Shown in pieces: positions 36,325-43,782 of a DNA stretch of 64,000 nt. Source of the stretch: Pseudoduganella lurida (GTDB lineage: Bacteria > Pseudomonadota > Gammaproteobacteria > Burkholderiales > Burkholderiaceae_D); assembly GCF_007830455.1 (NCBI RefSeq), contig NZ_VLLB01000003.1, positions 594,530 through 658,529 on the forward strand, in the 5' to 3' direction. Below the pieces are notes generated by a model, which had not been told where the DNA came from, made no database searches, and was given only the letters and a program-made list of their open reading frames with translations. Position 1 is the stretch's first letter. Every line of letters starts with the position of its first letter. The position numbers and the translations under genes are program-made.

Positions 36325-37160
36325 TACAGTTCGGTACGCAGCGCGAACAGTTCGGGGAACAGCACCACGTCCAGCATCTTGCGCAGGTAGCTGGCGCCGC
36401 TCGTGCCGCCCGTGCCCGTCTTGAAGCCGATGATGCGTTCCACCGTCGTCACATGGCGGAAGCGCCAGAAGCGGAACGCCGTTTCCAGGTCCACCAGCTT
36501 TTCGGCCAGTTCATACAGCGCCCAGTGATGCGCCGGGTCGCGGTAGACGGCCAGCCAGGCGGCCTTGACGGAGTCGTTCGCGACGGTCGGCAGCGTTGCA
36601 TCCGGCGCCAGCCGCGCCCCGTCGATCGCGAAGCCTTCCCGTGCCAGCAGGCGCACGGCTTCGTCATACAGCGACGGTTCGTGCAGTGCCGCCGCCAGCA
36701 GCGCGTGCGCCGCGGGCGCCGCCTCATGGACAGACAGCAGCGCGGCGTTCTTGTTCCCCAGGATGAACTCGATCTCGCGGTACTGGTGCGACTGGAAGCC
36801 GGACGAGGCGCCCAGATAGGGCCGGATCGCCGTGTACTCGGGCGGCGTCATCGTGGCGAGCACATCCCAGGCGTGCACCAGCTGGTCCATGATGCGCGCC
36901 ACCCGCGCCAGCATCTTGAAGGCCGGCGGCAGGTCGCCCGCGCGCACGTGGCCGCGCACGGCATGCAGCTCGTGCAGCATCAGCTTCATCCACAGTTCGG
37001 TGGTCTGGTGCTGGACGATGAACAGCATCTCGTCGTGCGCGGGGGAGAGCGGGCGCTGGGCGGACAGGATCCGGTCCAGGCCCAGGTAGTCGCCATAGCT
37101 CATGGACTTCGAAAAGTCCATTTGCGCTCCATGCCACTGCTTCTTGTCTTCGTCCGTCAT
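36324..37160 (-). CDS. kynA: Tryptophan 2,3-dioxygenase
   Basis: A 278-residue heme enzyme that opens the indole ring of tryptophan to N-formylkynurenine, the first step of the kynurenine pathway. Conserved segments: [39 protein letters not shown] (with the distal His), the helix [25 protein letters not shown] and, near the C-terminus, [33 protein letters not shown] with the proximal heme His and substrate loop GTGGTSG. The length is typical (about 280). It lies 7 bases after kynU on the same strand and overlaps the RNase T2 start. A formamidase gene is not in the operon. Confidence 0.97.
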   Translation of the reverse strand: MTDEDKKQWHGAQMDFSKSMSYGDYLGLDRILSAQRPLSPAHDEMLFIVQHQTTELWMKLMLHELHAVRGHVRAGDLPPAFKMLARVARIMDQLVHAWDVLATMTPPEYTAIRPYLGASSGFQSHQYREIEFILGNKNAALLSVHEAAPAAHALLAAALHEPSLYDEAVRLLAREGFAIDGARLAPDATLPTVANDSVKAAWLAVYRDPAHHWALYELAEKLVDLETAFRFWRFRHVTTVERIIGFKTGTGGTSGASYLRKMLDVVLFPELFALRTEL

Positions 37161-37167
37161 CGCATCC

Positions 37168-38421
37168 TCACGTCACCGCGCCGCGCGCGGCGTTCACGTC
37201 ATACGCTTCCTCGTCCAGGATCCCCTTCAGCACGTCCACCGCATCCCACACTTCCGTGAAGCTGGTATAGAGCGGCGTGAAGCCGAAGCGCATGATGGCC
37301 GGCTCCCGGTAGTCGCCGATCACGCCGCGCGCAATGAGTGCCTGCATCACCGCGTAGCCGTGCGGGTGCGTGAAGCTCACGTGGCTGCCGCGCCGCGGGT
37401 GCTCGCGCGGCGTGACGAGGCCCAGCGGGTGGCCGGCGCAGCGGCTTTCGACGAGGGCGATGAACAGGTCCGTCAGGGCCAGCGACTTGGTGCGGATGGC
37501 GTGCATGTCCGTCGCGCCGAACACGTCCAGCCCGCATTCGACCAGGGCCAGCGAGACGACCGGCTGCGTGCCGCACAGTGCGCGTCCGATCCCTTCGCCC
37601 GCCGTGAAGCTGCTCGCCATCGCGAACGGCGTGGCATGGCCCCACCAGCCGGACAGCGGTTGCGTGAACGTCGCCTGGTGACGGCGCGGCACCCAGATGA
37701 AGGCCGGCGCGCCGGGACCACCGTTCAGGTATTTATAGGTGCATCCCACCGCAAAGTCGGCATTGGCTTCGTGCAGGTCCACCGGCACGGCGCCGGCCGA
37801 GTGGGCCAGGTCCCAGACCGTCACGGCGCCGGCGCGGTGGGCTAGGGCGGTGAGGGCCGCCATGTCGTGCTGCAGGCCGGTACGGTAGTTCACGTGGGTG
37901 AGCATCAGCACGGCGGTGTCGGGGCCCAGCACGGCGGGGATTTCTTCCGGCGTATCGACCAGCCGTACTGTATAGCCGCGCTGCAGCCATCCCGCCAGGC
38001 CTTCGGCCATATAGATATCGGTGGGGAAGTTGCTGCGCTCCGTGACGATCGTCCTGCGTTCGGCATGGGGCGCCTGCAGCGCGAGGGCGGCCGCCAGTGC
38101 CTTGAACAGATTCACGGAGGTGGTGTCGGTGACGACGACTTCTCCTGCGTGCGCGCCGAGCAGCGGCGCGAGCCGGTCGCCCAGGCGGCGCGGCATCTCG
38201 AACCAGCCGGCCGTGTTCCAGCTGGTGATCAGGTCCTTCCCCCACTCCTGGGCGATGACCTGCTGGGCGCGGGCGAGGGCCGCCTTGGGACGGGCACCCA
38301 GCGAATTGCCGTCGAGGTAGATGGTGCCGGCGGGGAGGTCGAAGCGCTCGCGCAGGGCGGCCAGCGGATCGGCGGCATCGCGCGCCAGGCAATCGGCGCG
38401 CGTGAGGACAGGGTGGTTCAT
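37168..38421 (-). CDS. kynU: Kynureninase
   Basis: A 417-residue PLP enzyme that cleaves kynurenine to anthranilate and alanine. Marks are [15 protein letters not shown], the tryptophan-rich [51 protein letters not shown] with the PLP Asp and the PLP lysine in [16 protein letters not shown] (Lys230). It is the first gene of the kynU-kynA-RNase T2 cluster. The promoter must lie in the 620-base gap that also carries the flhDC promoters on the other strand; the ribosome binding site is weak. Confidence 0.96.
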   Translation of the reverse strand: MNHPVLTRADCLARDAADPLAALRERFDLPAGTIYLDGNSLGARPKAALARAQQVIAQEWGKDLITSWNTAGWFEMPRRLGDRLAPLLGAHAGEVVVTDTTSVNLFKALAAALALQAPHAERRTIVTERSNFPTDIYMAEGLAGWLQRGYTVRLVDTPEEIPAVLGPDTAVLMLTHVNYRTGLQHDMAALTALAHRAGAVTVWDLAHSAGAVPVDLHEANADFAVGCTYKYLNGGPGAPAFIWVPRRHQATFTQPLSGWWGHATPFAMASSFTAGEGIGRALCGTQPVVSLALVECGLDVFGATDMHAIRTKSLALTDLFIALVESRCAGHPLGLVTPREHPRRGSHVSFTHPHGYAVMQALIARGVIGDYREPAIMRFGFTPLYTSFTEVWDAVDVLKGILDEEAYDVNAARGAVT

Positions 38422-38537
38422 GTGTGTTCGTCGCTTGTGGCGAAGTGGCGCAGTGTAGCACGGGAGGCAACAGTGCCTCGCCGCGGGATTGCCGTTTTGG
38501 CACCATAAAAAATTTCAAAAATAATTTTCAAAAACCC

Positions 38538-38564
38538 TAAAGTCCCGCGCCGTGCTGCCGTTAC
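38538..38564 (+). promoter_or_regulatory. Upstream sigma-28 (FliA)-like promoter, copy 1
   Basis: TAAAGTCC (38538-38545), an 11-base spacer and GCCGTTAC (38557-38564) fit the FliA consensus TAAAGTTT-N11-GCCGATAA, with two changes in each half. It lies about 480 bases before flhD and is a partial direct copy of the better site at 38716. The 620-base gap between kynU and flhD holds these two sites, an AT-rich stretch (38500-38540), and three GGATGCAA boxes; no gene was found. Confidence 0.65.
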
Positions 38565-38600
38565 CCATTCCAGATGCCCTGAAAAGGGTGCCGAGCAGGT

Positions 38601-38652
38601 GGATGCAGTAGCAAATTTGCATCCTGCAGCAGGGAAGTTGAATTGGATGCAA
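38601..38652. promoter_or_regulatory. Three GGATGCAA boxes in alternating orientation
   Basis: GGATGCA(G) at 38601-38608, its reverse complement TTGCATCC at 38617-38624 and GGATGCAA at 38645-38652 lie between the two sigma-28-like promoters. The first two form an inverted repeat with 15-16 bases centre-to-centre. This is a candidate operator for an unknown regulator of flhDC. Confidence 0.4.
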
Positions 38653-38715
38653 AAGGGCGAGCTCCTCAAGGCTTTGAACGGCAGAAAAAAAGTTAAAATT
38701 TTTTGCTGCGGACCC

Positions 38716-38742
38716 TAAAGTTTCCAAATCGGCCGCCGTTAC
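38716..38742 (+). promoter_or_regulatory. Sigma-28 (FliA)-like promoter of flhDC, copy 2
   Basis: TAAAGTTT (38716-38723), an exact match to the FliA -35 consensus, an 11-base spacer and GCCGTTAC (38735-38742) against GCCGATAA. It lies 300 bases before flhD, in the sense direction. The flanking ACCCTAAAGT and GCCGTTACCC are shared with copy 1 at 38538. The intervening leader has no recognised gene. Confidence 0.75.
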
Positions 38743-39041
38743 CCTGTTCAGATGTCGCCAAAAAGCGTCACCCCGACAAGCGTTTCCGTCCCCGCCAGTC
38801 GTGTTTTGACCGTTTTTTTGTAGGGCATCTTGCCGGTTTTTCCGGTTCCGGCTTCCATCTCAAAAGCCCGCAAACCCGCGCCAGCACTGGCGCGCCGTCC
38901 CGCACACCATGCGCTTGTCAGACAAACGCCTACGGGGTGCTGCCGCCATTTCCCTACCCGAAATACAGACGGCTGCCTCTTCTCGTGCTCACGCCCCTAT
39001 CGCAGAATGTGTCTCAACGGAAACGCTTTGAGGAGCACACA

Positions 39042-39359
39042 ATGACTGCAAACGACATGATGGCCGAGATTCGCGACGCGAACCTGAGCTACCTGATGCT
39101 GGCCCAGCAGATGATTCGCGCCGACAAGACCACGGCGATCTTCCGCCTGGGCCTGTCGGTGGACATCGCCGACCTGATCGAAGGGATGAGCAATGCCCAG
39201 ATCCTGAAGCTTGCCGGCGGCAACATGATGCTGGCCCGCTTCCGCTTCGACGATGGCGCGATCCTGTCGATGCTCACGAATTACAACAAGGACCGCTCGC
39301 TGGCCCAGTCGCACGCCGCCATCCTGATGGCCGGCCAGGGCGTCGAAGAAATCGCCTGA
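39042..39359 (+). CDS. flhD: Flagellar transcriptional activator FlhD
   Basis: A 105-residue FlhD. With FlhC it forms the FlhD4C2 master activator that recruits RNA polymerase to class II flagellar promoters. The sequence [49 protein letters not shown] follows the family closely, with the conserved C-terminal half [21 protein letters not shown]. The ATG after TTGAGGAGCAC was chosen; an upstream open extension of about 110 codons is not conserved-looking and overlaps the promoter region. It is the first gene of the motility locus and is followed 31 bases later by flhC. Confidence 0.96.
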   Translation: MTANDMMAEIRDANLSYLMLAQQMIRADKTTAIFRLGLSVDIADLIEGMSNAQILKLAGGNMMLARFRFDDGAILSMLTNYNKDRSLAQSHAAILMAGQGVEEIA

Positions 39360-39390
39360 GCGATCGCTGACAAGATATCGGGGAGCAGAG

Positions 39391-39945
39391 ATGAGCAAGG
39401 AAGCGATCAAGAAAAGCGTGGTCACGGAAGCACAGGAAATCGGGCTCGCGATCGAGCTGATCAACCTGGGCGCGCGGCTGCAGCTGCTGGAGTCGGAGGT
39501 GTCGCTGTCGCGCGAGCGCCTGCTCAAGCTGTACAAGGAGCTGAAGGGCGTGTCGCCGCCGAAGGGCATGCTGCCGTTCTCCACCGACTGGTTCCTGACC
39601 TGGCAGCCGAACATCCACGCTTCGCTGTTCATCAATATCCACGATTTCCTCGTCCAGCACGCCGGCGCCACGGGCATCCACGCCGTGATGAAGGCCTACC
39701 AGCTGTACCTCGAGCAGATGCCGCCGGCGCCGGGCGAAGAGCCGCTGCTGTCGCTGACGCGGGCCTGGACGCTGGTGCGCTTCTTCGGCAGCCGCATGCT
39801 GGAACTGAAGTCCTGCGGCAAGTGCCAGGGCAAGTTCGTCGTCAATGGCATGGACCTGAACGGCGACTACCACTGCGGCCTGTGCCACATGCCTTCGCGG
39901 GCCGGCAAGACCAAGAAGGCCCGAGAAGACTCGCTGGCCGCGTGA
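39391..39945 (+). CDS. flhC: Flagellar transcriptional activator FlhC
   Basis: A 184-residue FlhC, the DNA-binding and zinc-binding partner of FlhD. Four cysteines make the zinc site: CGKC (142-145) and CGLC (162-165), within [15 protein letters not shown] and [10 protein letters not shown]. The N-terminal part [38 protein letters not shown] matches the family. GGGGAGCAGAG precedes the ATG. The gene is downstream of flhD and upstream of a membrane methyltransferase and motA, so the regulator is likely co-transcribed with stator and chemotaxis genes. Confidence 0.97.
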   Translation: MSKEAIKKSVVTEAQEIGLAIELINLGARLQLLESEVSLSRERLLKLYKELKGVSPPKGMLPFSTDWFLTWQPNIHASLFINIHDFLVQHAGATGIHAVMKAYQLYLEQMPPAPGEEPLLSLTRAWTLVRFFGSRMLELKSCGKCQGKFVVNGMDLNGDYHCGLCHMPSRAGKTKKAREDSLAA

Positions 39946-39973
39946 CCTCCCCATCCGTTTTCCGTTGCAGTCT

Positions 39974-40762
39974 ATGGCTGCAGAGCCGGGGTGGCGCTTG
40001 ACGCCGTCCCGGCTTTTGCGTTTACCGGCCGTGCGCGCGCTGCTGGTGCAGGCGGGCGCGCTGCTGCCGACCGCGGGCTGCGCCTGGCTGTTCGACAGCG
40101 CCGGCCGTCCCCTCACGCTGCTGGAAGGCGTGCTGCTGCAGGGCGCCATCGCCATGCTCGCGACGTGGAAGATCGGCCTGGCGCCGTGGTGGCGCGTGAT
40201 CCAGCTGCTGTTCCCGCTGGCGCTGCTGGCCGCGCTGGCGCTGCGGCTGCCGCCGGTGCTGTTCCTGATCGTGTTTCTCGTGCTGCTGGGCTGGTACTGG
40301 TCCACGTTCCGCACGCAGGTACCGTATTACCCGTCGCACCCGGCGGTCTGGCGCGCGGTGGAATCGCAGTTGCCGGCGCGCGCGGGATTGCGGATCATCG
40401 ACGTGGGCAGCGGCCTGGGTGGGTTCGCGATGCATCTGGCAGCGGCCCGGCCGGATGCGCAATGCAGCGGTATCGAACTGGCGCCGGTGCCGTATTTATA
40501 TTCGAAATGGCGCGCACGATTAACTTCCAATAACGCGCGGTTCATTCGCGGCGATTATGAGAAACTGCACTTCGGCGATTATGACGTGGTATTCGCGTAC
40601 CTGTCGCCGGCGGTAATGGTTGCCTTATTTGCCAAGGCAAAACGGGAGATGAAACCGGGGGGCTTGTTAATGAGCTACGAGTTTCAAATCCCGCCTTTCA
40701 AACCAGACAAGACCATAGATACCACAGAGGGCGCACCCCCCGTGTATGTTTGGGTGTTTTAG
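39974..40762 (+). CDS. Membrane-anchored SAM-dependent methyltransferase
   Basis: A 262-residue protein with a hydrophobic N-terminal half (about four membrane segments: 22-42, 49-68, 76-92, 94-110) and a C-terminal class I Rossmann methyltransferase domain: motif I LRIIDVGSGLGGFAMHLA (140-156), motif II GIELAP, and VVFAYLSPAVM before a final REMKPGGLLMSYEF. The acceptor is unknown; a membrane or envelope-associated target is likely because of the anchor. The 3' third is noticeably lower in GC than its surroundings. It lies between flhC and motA in the motility locus. A TTG three codons before the ATG is an alternative start; no good ribosome binding site is seen. Confidence 0.8.
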   Translation: MAAEPGWRLTPSRLLRLPAVRALLVQAGALLPTAGCAWLFDSAGRPLTLLEGVLLQGAIAMLATWKIGLAPWWRVIQLLFPLALLAALALRLPPVLFLIVFLVLLGWYWSTFRTQVPYYPSHPAVWRAVESQLPARAGLRIIDVGSGLGGFAMHLAAARPDAQCSGIELAPVPYLYSKWRARLTSNNARFIRGDYEKLHFGDYDVVFAYLSPAVMVALFAKAKREMKPGGLLMSYEFQIPPFKPDKTIDTTEGAPPVYVWVF

Positions 40763-40852
40763 CGGCCTTTCGCTTGCCGGAGAGGCGTTCTCACGCTATT
40801 GTAGTTCCTTGTGGAAATCATTCGACTTGTTTTTTAAGGGGAGCTCCCAGGC

Positions 40853-41713
40853 TTGTTAGTCATTATTGGTTATGTCGTTGTGTGTGCCAGCGTCTTCGGC
40901 GGTTTCGCGATGGCCGGCGGGCACCTGGCAGCGTTGTTCCAGCCGTTGGAACTCCTGATGATTGGCGGTGCCGCAGTGGGCGCCTTCTTCGTCGGCAATA
41001 ACGGCAAATCCATCAAGGCAACCCTGGCCGCCCTCCCTTCGCTGCTGAAGGGCTCGCGCTACACCAAGGATCTGTACATGGACCTGATGTCGCTGCTGTT
41101 CGACATCCTGTCCAAGGTGCGCAAGGAAGGCCTGATGTCGATCGAAGGGGATATCGAAACGCCGGAACAGAGTCCCCTGTTCTCGAAGTACCCGTCGGTG
41201 CTCGAGGACCATCACGTCGTGGAATTCATGACGGACTACCTGCGCCTGATGGTGTCGGGGAACATGGACGCCTTCCAGATCGAGAACCTGATGGACAACG
41301 AACTGGAAACCCACCATCACGAAGGTGCCGTGCCGGCCCACGTGATCGCGAAACTGGGCGACGGCCTGCCGGCGTTCGGTATCGTCGCGGCCGTGATGGG
41401 CGTGGTGCACACGATGGAATCGGTGGGCCTGCCGCCTTCCGAGCTGGGCATGCTGATCGCGCACGCGCTGGTCGGCACGTTCCTCGGCATCCTGCTGGCC
41501 TACGGCTTCGTGGGTCCATTGTCGAGCCTGCTCGAACAGAAGCTGGAAGAGTCCAGCAAGATGTTCCAGTGCGTGAAGGTGACGCTGCTCGCCAGCCTGA
41601 ACGGCTACGCGCCGGCGCTGGCCGTGGAGTTCGGCCGCAAGGTGCTGTATTCGACCGAGCGCCCCACGTTCGCGGAACTGGAAGAACACATCAAGAAGGC
41701 CAAGTCGAAGTAA
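40853..41713 (+). CDS. motA: Flagellar stator protein MotA
   Basis: A 286-residue MotA, the ring-forming proton-channel subunit of the flagellar stator. Four membrane segments are visible: 1-21 (LVIIGYVVVCASVFGGFAMAG), 32-50, GIVAAVMGVVHTMESVG and LVGTFLGILLAYGFVGPL, with the large cytoplasmic loop between the second and third containing the charged residues that contact the FliG rotor. The start codon is TTG (LVIIGY follows), preceded by AAGGGGAG. It is followed 21 bases later by motB and is the standard pair, unlike the solitary motA paralogue at 5 kb, to which it is closely similar over the whole length. Confidence 0.96.
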   Translation: MLVIIGYVVVCASVFGGFAMAGGHLAALFQPLELLMIGGAAVGAFFVGNNGKSIKATLAALPSLLKGSRYTKDLYMDLMSLLFDILSKVRKEGLMSIEGDIETPEQSPLFSKYPSVLEDHHVVEFMTDYLRLMVSGNMDAFQIENLMDNELETHHHEGAVPAHVIAKLGDGLPAFGIVAAVMGVVHTMESVGLPPSELGMLIAHALVGTFLGILLAYGFVGPLSSLLEQKLEESSKMFQCVKVTLLASLNGYAPALAVEFGRKVLYSTERPTFAELEEHIKKAKSK

Positions 41714-41734
41714 TGACGGGCCCGACGGGAGTTA

Positions 41735-42688
41735 ATGATGGCAGATGAGGGCCTGCGGCCGATTATCGTCAAGCGCATCAAGAAGGGCGGCGGCGGACAC
41801 CACGGCGGCGCCTGGAAAATCGCGTATGCCGACTTCGTAACGGCGATGATGGCGTTCTTCCTGCTGATGTGGCTGCTGGGTTCCACGTCGAAGGGCGACC
41901 TGAACGGCATCTCGGAATTCTTCAAGACGCCGCTGAAGGTGGCGATGGCGGGCGGTTCCGGCAGCGGCGACAGCTCCTCCGTCATCAAGGGCGGCGGCAA
42001 GGACCTGACCCGCAAGGACGGCCAGGTAAAGGGCGGCGACGATCCCGACGTCAAGAAGAAGACCTTCAACCTGACGGCGGCCAAGGCCGTGCTGGAGAAG
42101 CAGGAAGGCGAGCGCCTGCAGGGCCTGAAGGACAAGCTGCAGGCAAAGATCGAAAGCAGTCCCGCGCTGCAGAAGTTCAAGAACCAGCTGCTGCTCGACT
42201 TCACCAGCGAGGGCCTGCGCATCCAGATCGTGGACGAGCAGAACCGGCCGATGTTCCCGAGCGCGAAGTCGGACCTGGCGCCGTACACGCGCGAGATCCT
42301 GCGCGAGATCGGCCCGATCCTGAACGACGTGCCGAACAAGATCGGCCTGTCCGGCCACACGGATTCGACGCCGTACTACAGCGAGTCCGGCTACAGCAAC
42401 TGGGAGCTGTCGGCGGACCGCGCCAATGCTTCGCGGCGCGCGCTGGTGCAGGGCGGCATGCAGGACGAGAAGGTGATGCGCGTGGTGGGCCTGGGCTCGG
42501 CCGTGAACCTGGACCGCAAGGATCCGTTCAACCCGATCAACCGCCGCATCAGCATCATCGTGATGAACAAGAAGACGGAAGAAGGCCTGCAGCGCGACGC
42601 CGGCAAGCTCGAAGTGGGCGGCGGCGTGAGCGTGGTGCAGGAAGGCGCCGCCGCAGCGACCGAGGCGGCTCCTGCAGCAGCCCGATAG
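41735..42688 (+). CDS. motB: Flagellar stator protein MotB
   Basis: A 317-residue MotB. After a basic, glycine-rich N-terminus (KRIKKGGGGHHGG) comes one membrane helix, KIAYADFVTAMMAFFLLMWLLGS, with the proton-carrying Asp of YADF. A linker and plug region lead to the OmpA-like peptidoglycan-binding domain (about 185-285) with LSGHTDSTPYYSESGYSNWELSADRANASRRAL and NRRISIIVM. Two adjacent ATGs are possible starts. It lies 21 bases behind motA. The tail is rich in Ala and Val. Confidence 0.96.
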   Translation: MMADEGLRPIIVKRIKKGGGGHHGGAWKIAYADFVTAMMAFFLLMWLLGSTSKGDLNGISEFFKTPLKVAMAGGSGSGDSSSVIKGGGKDLTRKDGQVKGGDDPDVKKKTFNLTAAKAVLEKQEGERLQGLKDKLQAKIESSPALQKFKNQLLLDFTSEGLRIQIVDEQNRPMFPSAKSDLAPYTREILREIGPILNDVPNKIGLSGHTDSTPYYSESGYSNWELSADRANASRRALVQGGMQDEKVMRVVGLGSAVNLDRKDPFNPINRRISIIVMNKKTEEGLQRDAGKLEVGGGVSVVQEGAAAATEAAPAAAR

Positions 42689-42694
42689 CGGTAC

Positions 42695-42741
42695 AGAGTC
42701 AACGCTGAAAAGAGTCAACGCTCAAAAGAGTCAACGCGCAC
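42695..42741 (+). repeat. 16-bp triplet repeat directly before the CheZ-like gene
   Basis: Three tandem copies of AGAGTCAACGCTGAAA (the last shortened to AGAGTCAACGCGCAC) start 7 bases after the motB stop codon and end at the ATG of the next gene. Each copy carries AAAAGAG, a weak Shine-Dalgarno-like sequence, so the repeat number might tune the translation of the CheZ-like protein. Confidence 0.85.
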
Positions 42742-43290
42742 ATGAACAGAAAAAAAATCCTCGGCTCCCACGTGAAGCGCCTGCTGTCCGGTGTGTCGGA
42801 CCACGGCAAGCGCCACCTGTCGGAAGTGGAGACGGACCTGCTGCAAACCAACCTGCTGCTCGAGGAAGCGATCGAGAAGCTGTCGCGCAATTTCATGGCG
42901 ATCCACGAAGCCGTCGATGCGCAGCAGGCCACCATCCGCCTGCTGCTCGATGGCGGCACGCCGTCCGCCGAGGACAAGGCCAACCTGGCCGCGATGAACG
43001 GGCAGGTGGGCACGTACGTGAATGCGGCGATCACCAGCATGCAGTTCCAGGACATGACGAGCCAGCTGATCGACCGCACGCTGAAACGGGTGACGGGCCT
43101 GCGCGAGTTCCTCGCCACCCTGGGCGCCCATGGCGCGGAGATGGACCCGGACAGCGACAGCGAACAGATGGTCGAGCTGCTGGGCAAGGTCAGCATGGCG
43201 CTGGCCATCCAGAGCCTGGAACTGCGCAACGTGCTGCGCAAGGCCGTCAGCCAGAAGCACCTGGAAAGCGGCGACATCGAGCTGTTCTGA
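42742..43290 (+). CDS. CheZ-like phosphatase candidate
   Basis: A 182-residue, mostly helical protein. Residues 97-120 read AITSMQFQDMTSQLIDRTLKRVTGL, which matches the catalytic helix of CheZ (AQDFQDLTGQVIKRVTG in the CheZ of this locus) and keeps the Asp104 and Gln108 spacing equivalent to E. coli Asp143 and Gln147. It lacks the C-terminal DQDEVDDLLDSLGF-type CheY-binding tail of CheZ. A phosphatase of a CheY-like protein, such as the receiver encoded immediately downstream, is the natural inference; activity is unproven. Coiled-coil helices flank the motif. It sits between motB and the receiver gene. Confidence 0.65.
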   Translation: MNRKKILGSHVKRLLSGVSDHGKRHLSEVETDLLQTNLLLEEAIEKLSRNFMAIHEAVDAQQATIRLLLDGGTPSAEDKANLAAMNGQVGTYVNAAITSMQFQDMTSQLIDRTLKRVTGLREFLATLGAHGAEMDPDSDSEQMVELLGKVSMALAIQSLELRNVLRKAVSQKHLESGDIELF

Positions 43291-43382
43291 ACGCCGCGTT
43301 CCCAAAAAAAACCGTGGGCGCGCAGCGCACGAAGCGCAGTGACCCAAGACCATACAAGCAAAGCAGATAAGTGAGATTAGAC

Positions 43383-43748
43383 ATGGCTAAAACGATTCTT
43401 GCAGTTGACGATTCCAGCTCCCTGCGCCAGATGGTGGCGTTCAGCCTGAAGGCCGCCGGCTACCAGGTGGTGGAAGCGGTCGACGGCCAGGATGGCCTGG
43501 ACAAGGCCCGCCAGCAGGCCGTGGACCTGGTGCTGACGGACCAGAACATGCCGAAGATGGATGGCCTGCAGCTGATCAAGAGCCTGCGCGAACTGCCGAC
43601 GTACGCGAAGACGCCGATCCTGATGCTGACCACCGAATCGTCCGACGAGATGAAGGCCAAGGGCCGCGCCGCCGGTGCCAATGGCTGGCTGGTCAAGCCG
43701 TTCGACCCGCAGCGCCTGATCGAGGTCGTCAAGAAGGTCATCGGCTGA
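43383..43748 (+). CDS. cheY: CheY-like single-domain response regulator
   Basis: A 121-residue receiver: ILAVDDSSSLRQMVAFSLKAAGYQVVEAVDGQDGL with the acidic pair Asp9/Asp10, the phosphoacceptor Asp53 in VLTDQNMPKMDGLQLI, Thr in MLTTE and Lys in WLVKPFDPQRL. The gene lies between the CheZ-like gene and cheA, so CheA is its likely kinase. The window has a second cheY at 49.5 kb with the more canonical FliM-binding face. The ATG was chosen over an earlier in-frame TTG-like start because it begins at the receiver fold. Confidence 0.93.
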   Translation: MAKTILAVDDSSSLRQMVAFSLKAAGYQVVEAVDGQDGLDKARQQAVDLVLTDQNMPKMDGLQLIKSLRELPTYAKTPILMLTTESSDEMKAKGRAAGANGWLVKPFDPQRLIEVVKKVIG

Positions 43749-43782
43749 CCATGCGCGCCACTGGACTTGACGGAGTCGCGCC

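Noticed and set aside
38703..39041. A longer FlhD beginning about 110 codons upstream
   Set aside because: The extension overlaps the second sigma-28-like promoter, has no FlhD similarity, and the 39042 ATG follows AGGAG and gives normal FlhD length.
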